A stretch of 64,000 bases of DNA from Flavobacteriales bacterium (GTDB lineage: Bacteria > Bacteroidota > Bacteroidia > Flavobacteriales_D > Crocinitomicaceae): positions 1 through 64,000 of the forward strand of contig JADFAL010000039.1 in assembly GCA_015665275.1 (NCBI GenBank), given 5' to 3'. The position numbers were made by a program, and so were the translations under genes. Shown here piece after piece: positions 45,021-54,590 of this stretch (positions are counted from its first letter, which is position 1; every line of letters begins with the position of its first letter). The notes under the pieces are model-generated. The model made no database searches, had not been told where the DNA came from, and saw only the letters and a list, made by a program, of their open reading frames with translations.

Positions 45021-45701
45021 ATGTCCAAGCTCCAAATTCTACATACCGATAACCATACCATCGTTGTGAACAAACGAGCTGGTGATATCGTTCAAGGAGA
45101 TAAAACCGGAGATGAGCCCTTATCTGAAAAGGTGAAGCAATACATTAAGGTGGAATTCAACAAGCCGGGAAATGTGTTTTGTGGGGTAGTGCATCGATTG
45201 GATCGCCCAACGAGTGGAGCTATTTTATTCGCAAGGACGAGTAAAGGGTTGTCGCGATTGAACGAGCAATTTAGAGGGAAAACGACACGAAAGGTGTATT
45301 GGGCAATAGTGGAGGACATGCCCGAAGAGAAAGAAGCGACCTTAACGCATTTTTTGAAGCGCAACGAGAAACAGAACAAATCGTACGCGAGCGATCGTGA
45401 AACGGAAGGCTCAAAGAAAGCGGTGTTGCATTATAAGTGGGTGCAATCATCCGATAAATATCATTTGCTGGAAGTGACCTTGGAAACGGGGCGACATCAT
45501 CAGATTCGTTGTCAATTAGCGAAAATGGGTTCAATCATTAAAGGCGATTTGAAATACGGAGCCAAGCGTTCCAATAAGGATGGATCCATTTGTTTGCACG
45601 CCAGAGAACTGGAGTACGATCACCCAACATCGAAAGAACGTGTCAAAGTGATCGCACCCGTGCCTCAAGAATCTTTATGGCAGTTTTTTGAAAAAAAGTA
45701 A
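45021..45701 (+). CDS. RluA-family RNA pseudouridine synthase
   Basis: Isomerises uridine in rRNA or tRNA. The catalytic HRLDRPTSGAILFARTSKG block holds the essential Asp. GRHHQIRCQLAKMGSIIKGDLKYG and SICLHARELEY are the other family motifs. 226 residues, without an S4 domain, resembling RluC/D-type short forms; the exact target is not predictable. GATATTTG (45008-45015) 5 nt before the ATG resembles a -7 element, so the transcript may be leaderless. Confidence 0.92.
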   Translation: MSKLQILHTDNHTIVVNKRAGDIVQGDKTGDEPLSEKVKQYIKVEFNKPGNVFCGVVHRLDRPTSGAILFARTSKGLSRLNEQFRGKTTRKVYWAIVEDMPEEKEATLTHFLKRNEKQNKSYASDRETEGSKKAVLHYKWVQSSDKYHLLEVTLETGRHHQIRCQLAKMGSIIKGDLKYGAKRSNKDGSICLHARELEYDHPTSKERVKVIAPVPQESLWQFFEKK

Positions 45702-45766
45702 ACGATAGTTTACGCATACTGAGGCTGAGTCAGGCTGACGATAGAGCCGAGGGTTTTACGCTAGAG

Positions 45767-47959
45767 TTATTCGGGATTGTTAAGTTCTTCTCCTTCAGAT
45801 AATTCCTGTCCTTGATTGGCATTACAACATGGAAATATGATGTTTCGAATTTCGTCCCTGAAGGCAGTCATTTCTTTCCGCATTTTCTGCTCTTTGTAGT
45901 CTTTTCGTTCTTGCCCCAGCCATTCTAGCTCCTCAGCAATACGCATAGGTCGAACGTTTCTACCGGAATTCAGTTGTTTCACATCTGCGTCTAGCTTTTT
46001 CTTTGAAACTGTTTTTAGATTGATTTTACCGAGTTTCCCGTTTTTGATGTTTAACTGTTTGAAGAATCCGTATCCATCTTCCTTCACACCAACAACTGCG
46101 ATATTGTATCGAAATGCATCGTTCAAAGGGTGCGAGAATTTTCCGTTATTTCCTTCAATACGCTGATAACTGTTCAATTCATATGGCAAGACATAAGCAA
46201 ACAACTTGATGTATTCATGGGAGTTGGCAACTTCGAAAGTGAACTCGTTGTAGGTGATTTTTGCCGTTTTTCCTCCTCTCGTGATTGTCAATGATTCACG
46301 ATTCTGCGTCGCTTCTGCCACGAGACGATCAATATTTTTCACGGCACTTCTTGGTCCACCTGCGGCAGAGAAACCTTTACTTTTACTCTTGATAGTAAAT
46401 CCGCGCGAGTAGCCCAATTGCTTATAAACGCTGTTCAAATTATAGTTGTATTCTTCATGGAAGGCCTGTGCTTCTCTCCAACGGGTGCGTTTCGCTTCGT
46501 CTTCGAGAGATTTTCGTGTTTCGGCATCGTGCTCTGATCGTCGATCCGATTCTTGTTTTTGAAGAATGTTATTACGCTTCTTCAGTTGATTGATCGATTT
46601 CTCATAAAACCGCTGCAATTGCTTCACATGCGGATTTCCAGCTTTCAGTTTACCAACATTCTCTGCAGCAAATTTCTTAAATTGAAAATGTCCCATGGCG
46701 ACTAATTGATCGTCGCATTCCTTCAATGATTTATCAATGTTACTAGTGTACACCTTCAGAACCGAGTTATCACATGTTTTATGTACCATTTGCATGCGGC
46801 GCTCAAATTCTCTTGTGGCCAAATTGGTATTGTTAAAGCCTTCATTCCAAAAGGCTAATACGTTGGAAGGATAGATGTAGTTTGGTGCTGCAGTATCTAG
46901 CATTTCAGTACTATCCGAATCATCTTGAACCGTGTAAATGTTTGCTCCGTTATTTAGTCGATTATCGGCAAATTGAAATTCTGGTTGCTCTTCGGAGGGT
47001 AGATTTTGAAAAGAAACTCCGAAATCAATAGGAGCGTCATCACCAAATTCGTAGTATGATTCGTAATATATTTTATCACACCCATCCTCCTCAAAACTCA
47101 AATACAAACTGTCACGAGATAATTTCGAAATCTCCCATTTCTGCTCATTCAGATAATTCTCATAACCTGAGGGGTAGAAGTCTAGTTCCGACATGGGAAC
47201 AGGCACCGGAATTTTTGCCAAAGGTTCGGGTTCAATCCAATTGATGCTTCCATCGGCCTGAATTTCGCCATCATACAATTGCATGTCAGACTTCATATCC
47301 TGCATTGGAACTTGCACGTAAACGCCTACTTTCGGATTGAAATTGAGTGGTTTTCCATCAATTGTATATCCCGTAACGCTAATCATTCCGCCAGTTTCCA
47401 ATAGTTCTCCGTTGGATGTTGTGCTCAATCCGCCCTGCATAATATCCGACGGATCAATCGCCTCTTGAAATTGAAGGGCTACCGATTTTTTATACGGTTT
47501 CCCATTTAGTGCGAAAGCGCCTTTTGGAACCGAAATCAATACGCCATCTTCGGATAATACTACACCACCTTCTTTGGGGATCACGAAGTACTGAGCGTTT
47601 AAATCCATCGGGGCTTGCTTGTCCAGTTTCGATTTGATTTCCTCCGTCAATACCGGAATGTCGTCTGCGCTGTTCATTTGGTTGAAGACAAAGAGACTTG
47701 CCGCCGCAATTGCTCCTGCGATTAAAACGCTAAATCCACCTTTGAGAAGATTTTTACGGAAGTGATAGCGCTTACCAATTTTCTCGATTTGCTGGCGTTG
47801 ATGAGCGCGTTTCGCTCCTGAATGAATCTCTCTTTGTTCATCAACTGCGTTTCGCAACGTTTCATTCGATGCCATTCTTTCTTCAAAAGCCTGTGCATCT
47901 TTTGGTGCTAATTCGCCTGCTAAATATTGTTCTATGAGTTTTGTTAATTCGGGATTCAT
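45767..47959 (-). CDS. Anti-sigma-like membrane protein with large periplasmic part
   Basis: 730 residues. N-terminal cytoplasmic part (TKLIEQYLAGELAPKDAQAFEERMA) looks like an anti-sigma factor start; transmembrane helix at about 71-94 (LLKGGFSVLIAGAIAAASLFVF); then a periplasmic region with ISVPKGAF and GKPLNFNPKVGVYVQVP, a ZU5-like pattern, a long charged coiled coil at about 430-500, and an unfamiliar C-part. It follows the ECF sigma gene after three bases, the usual layout of a sigma/anti-sigma pair. Presumably it holds the sigma factor until an envelope signal reaches the periplasmic part. No Zn-ligand HxxxCxxC motif, so it is not a ZAS protein. Confidence 0.75.
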   Translation of the reverse strand: MNPELTKLIEQYLAGELAPKDAQAFEERMASNETLRNAVDEQREIHSGAKRAHQRQQIEKIGKRYHFRKNLLKGGFSVLIAGAIAAASLFVFNQMNSADDIPVLTEEIKSKLDKQAPMDLNAQYFVIPKEGGVVLSEDGVLISVPKGAFALNGKPYKKSVALQFQEAIDPSDIMQGGLSTTSNGELLETGGMISVTGYTIDGKPLNFNPKVGVYVQVPMQDMKSDMQLYDGEIQADGSINWIEPEPLAKIPVPVPMSELDFYPSGYENYLNEQKWEISKLSRDSLYLSFEEDGCDKIYYESYYEFGDDAPIDFGVSFQNLPSEEQPEFQFADNRLNNGANIYTVQDDSDSTEMLDTAAPNYIYPSNVLAFWNEGFNNTNLATREFERRMQMVHKTCDNSVLKVYTSNIDKSLKECDDQLVAMGHFQFKKFAAENVGKLKAGNPHVKQLQRFYEKSINQLKKRNNILQKQESDRRSEHDAETRKSLEDEAKRTRWREAQAFHEEYNYNLNSVYKQLGYSRGFTIKSKSKGFSAAGGPRSAVKNIDRLVAEATQNRESLTITRGGKTAKITYNEFTFEVANSHEYIKLFAYVLPYELNSYQRIEGNNGKFSHPLNDAFRYNIAVVGVKEDGYGFFKQLNIKNGKLGKINLKTVSKKKLDADVKQLNSGRNVRPMRIAEELEWLGQERKDYKEQKMRKEMTAFRDEIRNIIFPCCNANQGQELSEGEELNNPE

Positions 47960-47962
47960 GAT

Positions 47963-48514
47963 CTACGATTTTAAGAATGAATAATCATCGCTGTTGGTAT
48001 CTGTGTTTTCCAACACTTCCTTCACCTTGTGAATACAGCGATACTTCTGTGCTTTGGCCACTTTGTCGTTGCGCATGCCCAATTTTCTGGCAATTTCAGA
48101 CATAGTGGCGCCTCCACCGTAGAACATTTTCAAGAGTTGTTGACATTTCTGTCCAATCTTGGTAATAGCTGTTTCAATTCGGCGCAATTTCAATTCTTTT
48201 TCAATCCATTGGTCATCAACAAAATCGGGAGTGTCCGATATTTCATCAGTTCGCATTTTCGCGTTTTTACGACTAGCGTTGTACCAAATGAATTTGCAGG
48301 TGTTCTTCACATAATGGAAGGGTTCAACCGTCAATTCGAAATCTGGTTCGTCCAATTTTCTGCTAAAAATGAGCAGTGCCTCTTGAAACACATCCTCGGC
48401 ATCTGTAGTAGGGCACCCCTTCGCGGCCAGAAAACTCTTGATGTCGGGGAGCTTTCGATAGAGCTCCTTCAAGGTCTGGTCTTTGTTGGTTACGACTATT
48501 TTTGTTTCTGTCAT
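47963..48514 (-). CDS. RNA polymerase sigma factor, ECF (sigma-70) family
   Basis: Region 2 lies near DAEDVFQEALLIFSRKLDEPDFE, region 4 at the end, with QLLKMFYGGGATMSEIARKLGMRNDKVAKAQKYRCIHKVKE as helix-turn-helix. 183 residues, the size of ECF factors. Forms a unit with the downstream anti-sigma-like gene (gap of 3 bp). Upstream lies a large inverted repeat (48586-48631), and next to it the divergent start of a large T9SS cargo, a possible target. Which signal activates it is not visible. Confidence 0.92.
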   Translation of the reverse strand: MTETKIVVTNKDQTLKELYRKLPDIKSFLAAKGCPTTDAEDVFQEALLIFSRKLDEPDFELTVEPFHYVKNTCKFIWYNASRKNAKMRTDEISDTPDFVDDQWIEKELKLRRIETAITKIGQKCQQLLKMFYGGGATMSEIARKLGMRNDKVAKAQKYRCIHKVKEVLENTDTNSDDYSFLKS

Positions 48515-48585
48515 ATTGATTCTTTCCCTCAGATGTCAGGATTTTAGAAAGGTAAACATTTGGTTGATTAATTTGAATTTTAGTA

Positions 48586-48631
48586 GAAGGTTGAAAGTGG
48601 AAAGTAGGACTTCTTTCCACTTTCAACCTTC
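48586..48631. repeat. Perfect 19-bp inverted repeat with 8-nt loop
   Basis: GAAGGTTGAAAGTGGAAAG (48586-48604), 8-base loop, CTTTCCACTTTCAACCTTC (48613-48631). It lies between divergently transcribed sigma and T9SS cargo genes, so it cannot be a terminator of either. Known dispersed hairpins of Bacteroidota genomes look like this; a regulatory binding site is the alternative. Confidence 0.75.
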
Positions 48632-48692
48632 CGCCAAAGAACCTAGTATGGCAAAAGAAAAGATCGTATTTTTACGAAACAATTGCTAAAGA

Positions 48693-51542
48693 ATGAAACT
48701 CACTTCGTTACTGCTTATTATCACGGCATTCGCCACCATGGGATATGGACAATCGCAAAAATGGTCTGCATATCTGGATACATCCACTACGTTTTCATCG
48801 GCTAGAGCTGCGGATTTAACCAATGATGGTGTCCTTGATCTCGTTATTGGTGGAGGATTGGATGGGGCGCCAGAGTCCAATGGTGTTAATGCCATAAATG
48901 GAGTCGATGGTTCCGTACTTTGGAACTTTTATACCGAAGAAGAAATATTTGGTTCTGCCCAGTTAATGGATATTACCAACGACAATGTTCCGGATGTATT
49001 TATTGGTGGAAGATACGCTGAGTTCTATGCAATTGATGGAAGCACTGGAAACATGCTTTGGGAGTTTTTTCCTTATGCTCCGACTCAAGCCGTGGATAGC
49101 GGATGGTTCAACTTTTACAATCCTCAATTCATTCCAGATCAAAATTCAGATGGGGTGGAAGACATATTGGTGGCAAACGGAGGAAATCATGCTTTACCAC
49201 CGTGGGATACATTGCGTGACCCAGGGATGTTGATGATTCTGGATGCCATGACGGGGTCTGTTATTGCTATGGATACGATGCCAGACGGGGAAGAAACGTA
49301 TTGCTCACCGACGGTTTATGAGCATGATGGAATATTACAAATCATTTACGGCTCGGGAGGAGAAAATGACAAAGGATCGTTGTGGAGAACCACTATTGCG
49401 GACTTAATGGCGGACAATCTGGAAAATTCCACGCAATTGGCCTCAGATCCAACGCTTGGTTTTATTGCGCCAACAAGCATCGCTGATATGAATGATGATG
49501 GGGATTTAGACATCATTAATCTAGCTTATGATGGTACGGTCCGCTGTTTCGATGGGAGTAATAACGCATTGCTGTGGCAAGTAGATAATCCTGGGACTGA
49601 ATCAAGTGCAGGACCGACTATCGGAAATTTCATAGGAGATGCAACACCCGATGTATTCGGTGTTGTGTACAAAGGAGCAGCGCCAACATTTACCGAGTTT
49701 TATCAGATTTTAATTGACGGTGCAACAGGAAATGTGGTTTGGAAAGACAGTCTTGGATCCATGCATTACGGATCGTCTTCAGCAGTTGACTTGGATTTAA
49801 ATGGACGCGATGAAGCTATTGTCTCATTGAATTATCACAACGGAACTTCGTTTTCGCATCAAGTATTAAGCATTGATTTTCAGAATGATGTCGTGACGCC
49901 AATGAGTCCTGTTGAGGCTGGAGTGAATCTCGCGACGACAGTATTGGTGGAGGATTTAGATAATAATGGGTTCCTTGATTTTGTGTACGGATATCGTGCG
50001 GACAGCCTGAATCCAATGGGAGACAAGGGGTTTTATGTGAAATGTTTGGAAGGTACCAATGCGATTCCTCCAGTTGGAATTGCTTGGGGAGGATATCAAG
50101 GAACACATAAAGATGGTCATTATAATTACGAAGGAATGCCGTGTGGATCGGTAACTACTTCATCGAACTTTCAAAACATTTCATGTAACGGATTTGGTGA
50201 TGGAACTGTAACTGTATCTCCCATAACTGGCGTGGCACCTTACACATTCATTTGGAGTACAGGGGAAATTATCAATACCATCGACTCTATGGATATTGGC
50301 AATTACACGGTTCTGGTAACGGATGCAACGGGTTGTACAACGGAAGTTTCATACAATGCGGAAGATCCTTACGATATCACTTTCGGTGGAATGCAGCCTC
50401 CAACGTGTCCGGAAGGAGATGACGGATTCTCATTTGTGAATAGCTCGGGATGCCCTTGTATGTTCAGTACATGTGGATTCGATTGGGTTTCGGGAGATAG
50501 TACGAAAACCGCAACGTCTTTGATCGAAGGTTGGAACGTTGTTACGATTACACACATGGATGGTTGTGTCGTAGTAGATTCTGTATTAATTCCTAATGCT
50601 GCTCCTGTCATGGATAGCATGACGGTTGGTCCAATTGTATGTGCTACAGATCCATTAGCGTCTAGCTTCGTGGATTTGCATTTGAGTGACTCTGCCAACA
50701 CAACTGTTAGCTGGAGCTTCGGCGCAACAACAACCTACGTTGATAGTTTGGATGCTGGAATGTATTATGTCAATCTACACGATACCTTACGCAACTGTTT
50801 CGCAACCGATTCTGTAGTATTCGCAGCACCTGACACACTTCTCTTAACCCTAAATGGGATAAACGTGGATTGTTTAGGAAATAATACCGGAACTATTGAT
50901 GCCGTCGTTACAGGCGGAGAACAATCATACCAATACGATTGGTCGAATGGATCCCTTACTAGTGGAATTAATGGTTTGACTGCCGGAATGTACTCGGCAA
51001 CTGTTACCGATTCTTTGGGATGTGTTGTAACGGATAGTCTAGAAATCATTGAACCGGATGAACTCATTGCAACCATCAATACCTATTGGAACGATTCTAT
51101 TGGAACCTGCGATGGTGGGGCGACTGTAGTAACACAAGGAGGTATTTTGCCCTATACGTATCTCTGGGACGATCCCTCATCTACTACCAATGATATGGTA
51201 ACTGGATTGTGCGCTGGGACTTACGAAGTTACCATCACCGATAGCAATGGTTGTATTTCCACGGTTGATGTGACTATTTTGAACACCCTTGGAATTACGG
51301 AATTGGAAGGCACAACCATCGAGATGTTCCCGAACCCATCAAATGGCATTGTTCAAATCAACTTGTCCAATGATCAATTGTTAGGAAACGAATTTTCTGT
51401 ACTAGACAATTCTGGACGGTTGGTTTATGAAGGAACACTGGAAACGTTATCAACTAAAGTTGATCTTGGCGGTGCCGCGAATGGCGTATACTTCATTCAA
51501 CTGGAAGGAGTAACGGAAGTGTTCCAATTGGTGAAGCGTTAA
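48693..51542 (+). CDS. T9SS cargo with FG-GAP and SprB repeats
   Basis: Signal peptide MKLTSLLLIITAFATMGYGQ. Residues 20-460 form FG-GAP-like propeller repeats with DLTNDGVLDLVIGGG, DITNDNVPDVFIGGR and DMNDDGDLDIINLAYDG calcium-binding loops. From about 490 to 850, SprB-type repeats (GVAPYTFIWSTGEIINTIDSM, GGEQSYQYDWSNGSLTSG, GGILPYTYLWDDPSS) resemble the gliding adhesin. The last 80 residues are a type A sorting tail (EMFPNPSNGIVQINL, NSGRLVYEG, NGVYFIQLEG). 949 residues, exported by T9SS and displayed on the surface. Divergent from an ECF sigma gene. Confidence 0.9.
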   Translation: MKLTSLLLIITAFATMGYGQSQKWSAYLDTSTTFSSARAADLTNDGVLDLVIGGGLDGAPESNGVNAINGVDGSVLWNFYTEEEIFGSAQLMDITNDNVPDVFIGGRYAEFYAIDGSTGNMLWEFFPYAPTQAVDSGWFNFYNPQFIPDQNSDGVEDILVANGGNHALPPWDTLRDPGMLMILDAMTGSVIAMDTMPDGEETYCSPTVYEHDGILQIIYGSGGENDKGSLWRTTIADLMADNLENSTQLASDPTLGFIAPTSIADMNDDGDLDIINLAYDGTVRCFDGSNNALLWQVDNPGTESSAGPTIGNFIGDATPDVFGVVYKGAAPTFTEFYQILIDGATGNVVWKDSLGSMHYGSSSAVDLDLNGRDEAIVSLNYHNGTSFSHQVLSIDFQNDVVTPMSPVEAGVNLATTVLVEDLDNNGFLDFVYGYRADSLNPMGDKGFYVKCLEGTNAIPPVGIAWGGYQGTHKDGHYNYEGMPCGSVTTSSNFQNISCNGFGDGTVTVSPITGVAPYTFIWSTGEIINTIDSMDIGNYTVLVTDATGCTTEVSYNAEDPYDITFGGMQPPTCPEGDDGFSFVNSSGCPCMFSTCGFDWVSGDSTKTATSLIEGWNVVTITHMDGCVVVDSVLIPNAAPVMDSMTVGPIVCATDPLASSFVDLHLSDSANTTVSWSFGATTTYVDSLDAGMYYVNLHDTLRNCFATDSVVFAAPDTLLLTLNGINVDCLGNNTGTIDAVVTGGEQSYQYDWSNGSLTSGINGLTAGMYSATVTDSLGCVVTDSLEIIEPDELIATINTYWNDSIGTCDGGATVVTQGGILPYTYLWDDPSSTTNDMVTGLCAGTYEVTITDSNGCISTVDVTILNTLGITELEGTTIEMFPNPSNGIVQINLSNDQLLGNEFSVLDNSGRLVYEGTLETLSTKVDLGGAANGVYFIQLEGVTEVFQLVKR

Positions 51543-51588
51543 TTCTCAATTTTCACGTCGGCAAATTGTATCTTGCAGAAAAAAGAAA

Positions 51589-51996
51589 ATGCAAGTGAAA
51601 TTGACTATAGTGGCGTTACTGATGGGAATTGCATTTACGTCAAATGCCCAAAACTCTTCTCCAGATTCCATTGTTCAGCTGAGTCTGGATGCCTATAACA
51701 ATCACGATTTCGAATTGTTCATGAGTTATTTCCATGAAGATATAGAGATGTTTAACTTGAATGAATGTGAGCCCTACACGTCTGGAAAGGAAGCAGTGAA
51801 CGCCTTGTATAAAGACTATTTCGAAGCCTCTCCGAATCTTCATTCTACTATTGTCAATCGTATGGTGTTTGGGAACAAGGTGGTTGATTACGAACACATC
51901 ACCGGAGCAAGAGGAGATGACGCTCCTTTCGAGTTGATTTTTATGTACGAAGTAGCTGGGGATAAGATTATTAGAACTACTGCAATTCGGAAGTGA
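51589..51996 (+). CDS. Secreted SnoaL/NTF2-like protein
   Basis: Signal peptide MQVKLTIVALLMGIAFTSNAQ. Then IVQLSLDAYNNHDFELFMSYFHEDIEMFNLNE is the opening of SnoaL-like NTF2 folds, and the C-terminal strands VDYEHITGARGDDAPFELIFMYEV follow. 135 residues. These small folds bind ligands or act as isomerases; the substrate is unknown. A TATCTTGC upstream is one base off the usual -7 element. Follows the big T9SS cargo by 46 bp but has its own start signals. Confidence 0.82.
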   Translation: MQVKLTIVALLMGIAFTSNAQNSSPDSIVQLSLDAYNNHDFELFMSYFHEDIEMFNLNECEPYTSGKEAVNALYKDYFEASPNLHSTIVNRMVFGNKVVDYEHITGARGDDAPFELIFMYEVAGDKIIRTTAIRK

Positions 51997-52126
51997 CGCA
52001 CAGTTAATTTATCGGGAGACTGCCATGCTTTATTATCAGTAGCTAATTTCATATATTCATATTCCAATTATTCGCTGAATTTCACAAGATGTAACTTGAG
52101 TTACGCGGCAAACAATTTTTGAATTA

Positions 52127-52134
52127 TATTTTTG
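52127..52134 (+). promoter_or_regulatory. Promoter -7 element of rhodanese gene
   Basis: TATTTTTG, exact TAnnTTTG, 20 nt before the ATG at 52155. Confidence 0.55.
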
Positions 52135-52154
52135 CATTATACAAATAGAAAATC

Positions 52155-52409
52155 ATGGATTACAAGACAATAGTAGATGTTAGAACCGCTGCAGAGTTTG
52201 CAGGAGGAAATGTACCTGGATCAATCAATATTCCTTTACAGGAAGTTCAAGGTAGAGAAGAGGAGGTGATGTCATTGGAGCAACCCGTAATGTTCTGTTG
52301 CCTTAGTGGTGGAAGAAGCGGTCAAGCGACACAATATTTTAAGTCTAAAGGATTAGACTGTGAGAATGGCGGTGGCTGGGAGCAAGTAAATGCTCGTGTC
52401 AATGGCTAA
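52155..52409 (+). CDS. Single-domain rhodanese-like protein
   Basis: 84 residues, cytoplasmic. IVDVRTAAEFAGGNVPGSINIPLQEVQ is the N-terminal rhodanese motif, and the active-site loop CLSGGRS has catalytic Cys 49 with Arg 54. Sulfurtransferase (thiosulfate or persulfide handling). The C-terminal GGGWEQVNARV is usual for short rhodaneses. Single gene with own promoter and a strong terminator. Confidence 0.92.
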   Translation: MDYKTIVDVRTAAEFAGGNVPGSINIPLQEVQGREEEVMSLEQPVMFCCLSGGRSGQATQYFKSKGLDCENGGGWEQVNARVNG

Positions 52410-52429
52410 TCTCCCATGTTAGAATTAAT

Positions 52430-52477
52430 AAAAAAGTCCCAGCATCTCGACTCTGTTCGATGATCTGGGGCTTTTTT
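52430..52477. terminator. Bidirectional terminator
   Basis: AAAAAGTCCCAG (52431-52442) pairs with CTGGGGCTTTTT (52465-52476), with one G-T pair, and a TCGA inner helix derived from the dispersed TCGA repeat. Ends the rhodanese gene and the convergent protease gene, whose stop lies inside its edge. Confidence 0.85.
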
Positions 52478-54524
52478 ATGAAACGGGCCTTGAGAATGCC
52501 TTTCCGGTAAATCGCAACTCATGCGTGTGTAACGGAGTCCCGTCCAATTTTATCGATTGCGGAATAAACAGAAGAAGAACTTCCACTTTGTCTTGGTCCA
52601 GTCTGGCATGCTGTTCCTTCGTTCGTAAAATGACATAATCTTTTCGGTGTCCAGGATAGTCAAATGGTGAGTTGAGTTGAAACAAACACCAGTTTTCAGA
52701 GCCAGAAACATGGATCAACCCAACGCAACGGGCTCTTACCGGAAATTTAGAGCCTACAAAGCGATTTGATTTTGGAACGAACAGTCGTAGTTCCAATCCT
52801 TCAAATTCAGAGTTGTCTACAGCATCTTCGCCAAATTCATCTGTTCTGCTCTTCATGCCGGGAATCCAACTGAAAAACTTGTATTCGAATTTTCGCCATC
52901 GCCCTTTCGCCACCTCAAACTCAAATAATAAGAGCGAAACAAAGCTGAGGAAAAGAGGAATCATCCACCCTCGATAATTGAGCAGGTTGTTCGCAGATTG
53001 AGTTCCAAATTCATGGTACAAAATCAAGTATTCAGAGGCCATCACAGTAATAAGGCCAATACTTAGAATGTGAAGTTGATATTTTGGATTGAAATTTCGA
53101 GCAACATAGTACGGTGAGTTATTCATCGCATTGTTGATCATTTTGAACCAAATTGCCGTAGTTGCGATGAAGAACATGGTTGTAATTATATCGAGGCTTT
53201 TGGCGGCCGGGGAGATAAGCCAGAAATCGTAGAATCCATGGGCAAAAGCTGCGGCAATAAATCCAAGTATCGGATAGATTATTTTCCACTCTTTGGATTT
53301 TGCACTGTATCTCCCTAAAATAAACCCGTAGGCAACAAGAGAAGCTGCGAACATGTGCATGACGGTGCTCATTATGGCGCGTACAGAAATGTTTCCGGGC
53401 TCTTCTAGATAACTGAAGTTTTCAACGAAGGCAAAACCGAGGGCAGAAACGGAAGCGTACAACAAATAATCATACGGTTCTTTGGCTTTTTTAGCCAGGA
53501 AAATGAATCCAATCCATGGAATTAGCTTCACAATTTCCTCACCAACGCCAATTACTCCAACGCAGTAAACAAAATCGTTTAAGAAATCACCATTGATTTG
53601 AAACTCCCATGTGTAACGGGCATAATCGTATCCGATCCAACAAAAATGTGTAAAGAAGCCTCCTAATAAGAACACGATAATGACGTCTATCCATCTTTCT
53701 TTTCGGAAAATGTCAAGGCTTCGAATGAAGACCAGCCAACAAATGGATATAACAAGTGCTGCGAGCAGAGCAATGAAGACAGGCCTCTTAAAAGTAGCTT
53801 TCACAATCGTTCCCAAATACGGAAAAACCTGTCCAGTATTATAGTAGACGTATTTCTGATAGGGTAAGGGGAGTTCATTAATTACTTCTGAGTTGGTAGC
53901 CAATTTATCCTTTAACTCAGGAAAGAAATGCACGAACCTAAAGAACTCAATTTGCATGCTTTCAGTTGTCTCTTCAGTTAGCAATGATGTGCTAAAGGAT
54001 GAATATGCTTTTTCCGGTTGTCCTGAATTTGCGTAACCTACACCGCTAATGTAATGCGTAAACGAACCGTTCTTTAGCGGTAAAACCCGAGCAGAGTCCA
54101 ATGGGAAATAGCGTGCATATACGTAGTCCATACTTTGCCTTTGGGTTATAGAATCTTCAGAGAAGATGAATTTTTTCAGTCCTTCTTCTCTATCGTCTAC
54201 TATGTAGCGTTCGCTTGTTTCTTCTATAAATGAGAAGCGTAGCGGAAGGTTTTTCGGTTCCTTCTTCATTACATATGCGAATGCTTCTCTAAGATCCGAA
54301 TCAAATGGGCTGTCTTTGGCTTCTTGGATAATTTCTTCGTTGGTCATTGGGCGACCGGGTACCTGCAATAGGTTTACAATCAGAATGGGACCAAGAACAA
54401 TTGCAATCAGTACGAAAGGTACCGCAAACCGAAATTGTTGCTTTTGCGAGATTTTGGAAGGCCGAGAGTAATCAAGGTATATGAGCCGCGCAATAAAGAC
54501 AGCAAAGAAGAAAAGAGTGATCAT
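52476..54524 (-). CDS. PrsW-type intramembrane metalloprotease
   Basis: 682 residues with eight or more membrane helices. The catalytic pattern of PrsW is present: E329-E330-x-x-K333 (VGVGEEIVKLIPW), E368-N369 (GFAFVEN), H390 (VMHMF), and H429 (AHGFYDF). PrsW of Bacillus cuts the anti-sigma factor RsiW. The N-terminal 240 residues form an extra soluble, periplasmic-like domain with a TPR-like part (GYANSGQPEKAYSSFSTSLL). A link to the sigma/anti-sigma pair 4.5 kb away is possible but only inference. Its stop codon lies in the terminator of the rhodanese gene. Confidence 0.82.
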   Translation of the reverse strand: MITLFFFAVFIARLIYLDYSRPSKISQKQQFRFAVPFVLIAIVLGPILIVNLLQVPGRPMTNEEIIQEAKDSPFDSDLREAFAYVMKKEPKNLPLRFSFIEETSERYIVDDREEGLKKFIFSEDSITQRQSMDYVYARYFPLDSARVLPLKNGSFTHYISGVGYANSGQPEKAYSSFSTSLLTEETTESMQIEFFRFVHFFPELKDKLATNSEVINELPLPYQKYVYYNTGQVFPYLGTIVKATFKRPVFIALLAALVISICWLVFIRSLDIFRKERWIDVIIVFLLGGFFTHFCWIGYDYARYTWEFQINGDFLNDFVYCVGVIGVGEEIVKLIPWIGFIFLAKKAKEPYDYLLYASVSALGFAFVENFSYLEEPGNISVRAIMSTVMHMFAASLVAYGFILGRYSAKSKEWKIIYPILGFIAAAFAHGFYDFWLISPAAKSLDIITTMFFIATTAIWFKMINNAMNNSPYYVARNFNPKYQLHILSIGLITVMASEYLILYHEFGTQSANNLLNYRGWMIPLFLSFVSLLLFEFEVAKGRWRKFEYKFFSWIPGMKSRTDEFGEDAVDNSEFEGLELRLFVPKSNRFVGSKFPVRARCVGLIHVSGSENWCLFQLNSPFDYPGHRKDYVILRTKEQHARLDQDKVEVLLLFIPQSIKLDGTPLHTHELRFTGKAFSRPVS

Positions 54525-54590
54525 GTTACTAAAAGATACACAAATTGAAGAAATTATCGACGCACGTAGGGAGAAAAATTGATGGAAATG

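Noticed and set aside
48029-48547. 172-residue plus-strand frame
   Set aside because: Antisense to the ECF sigma factor, which has clear region 4 homology.
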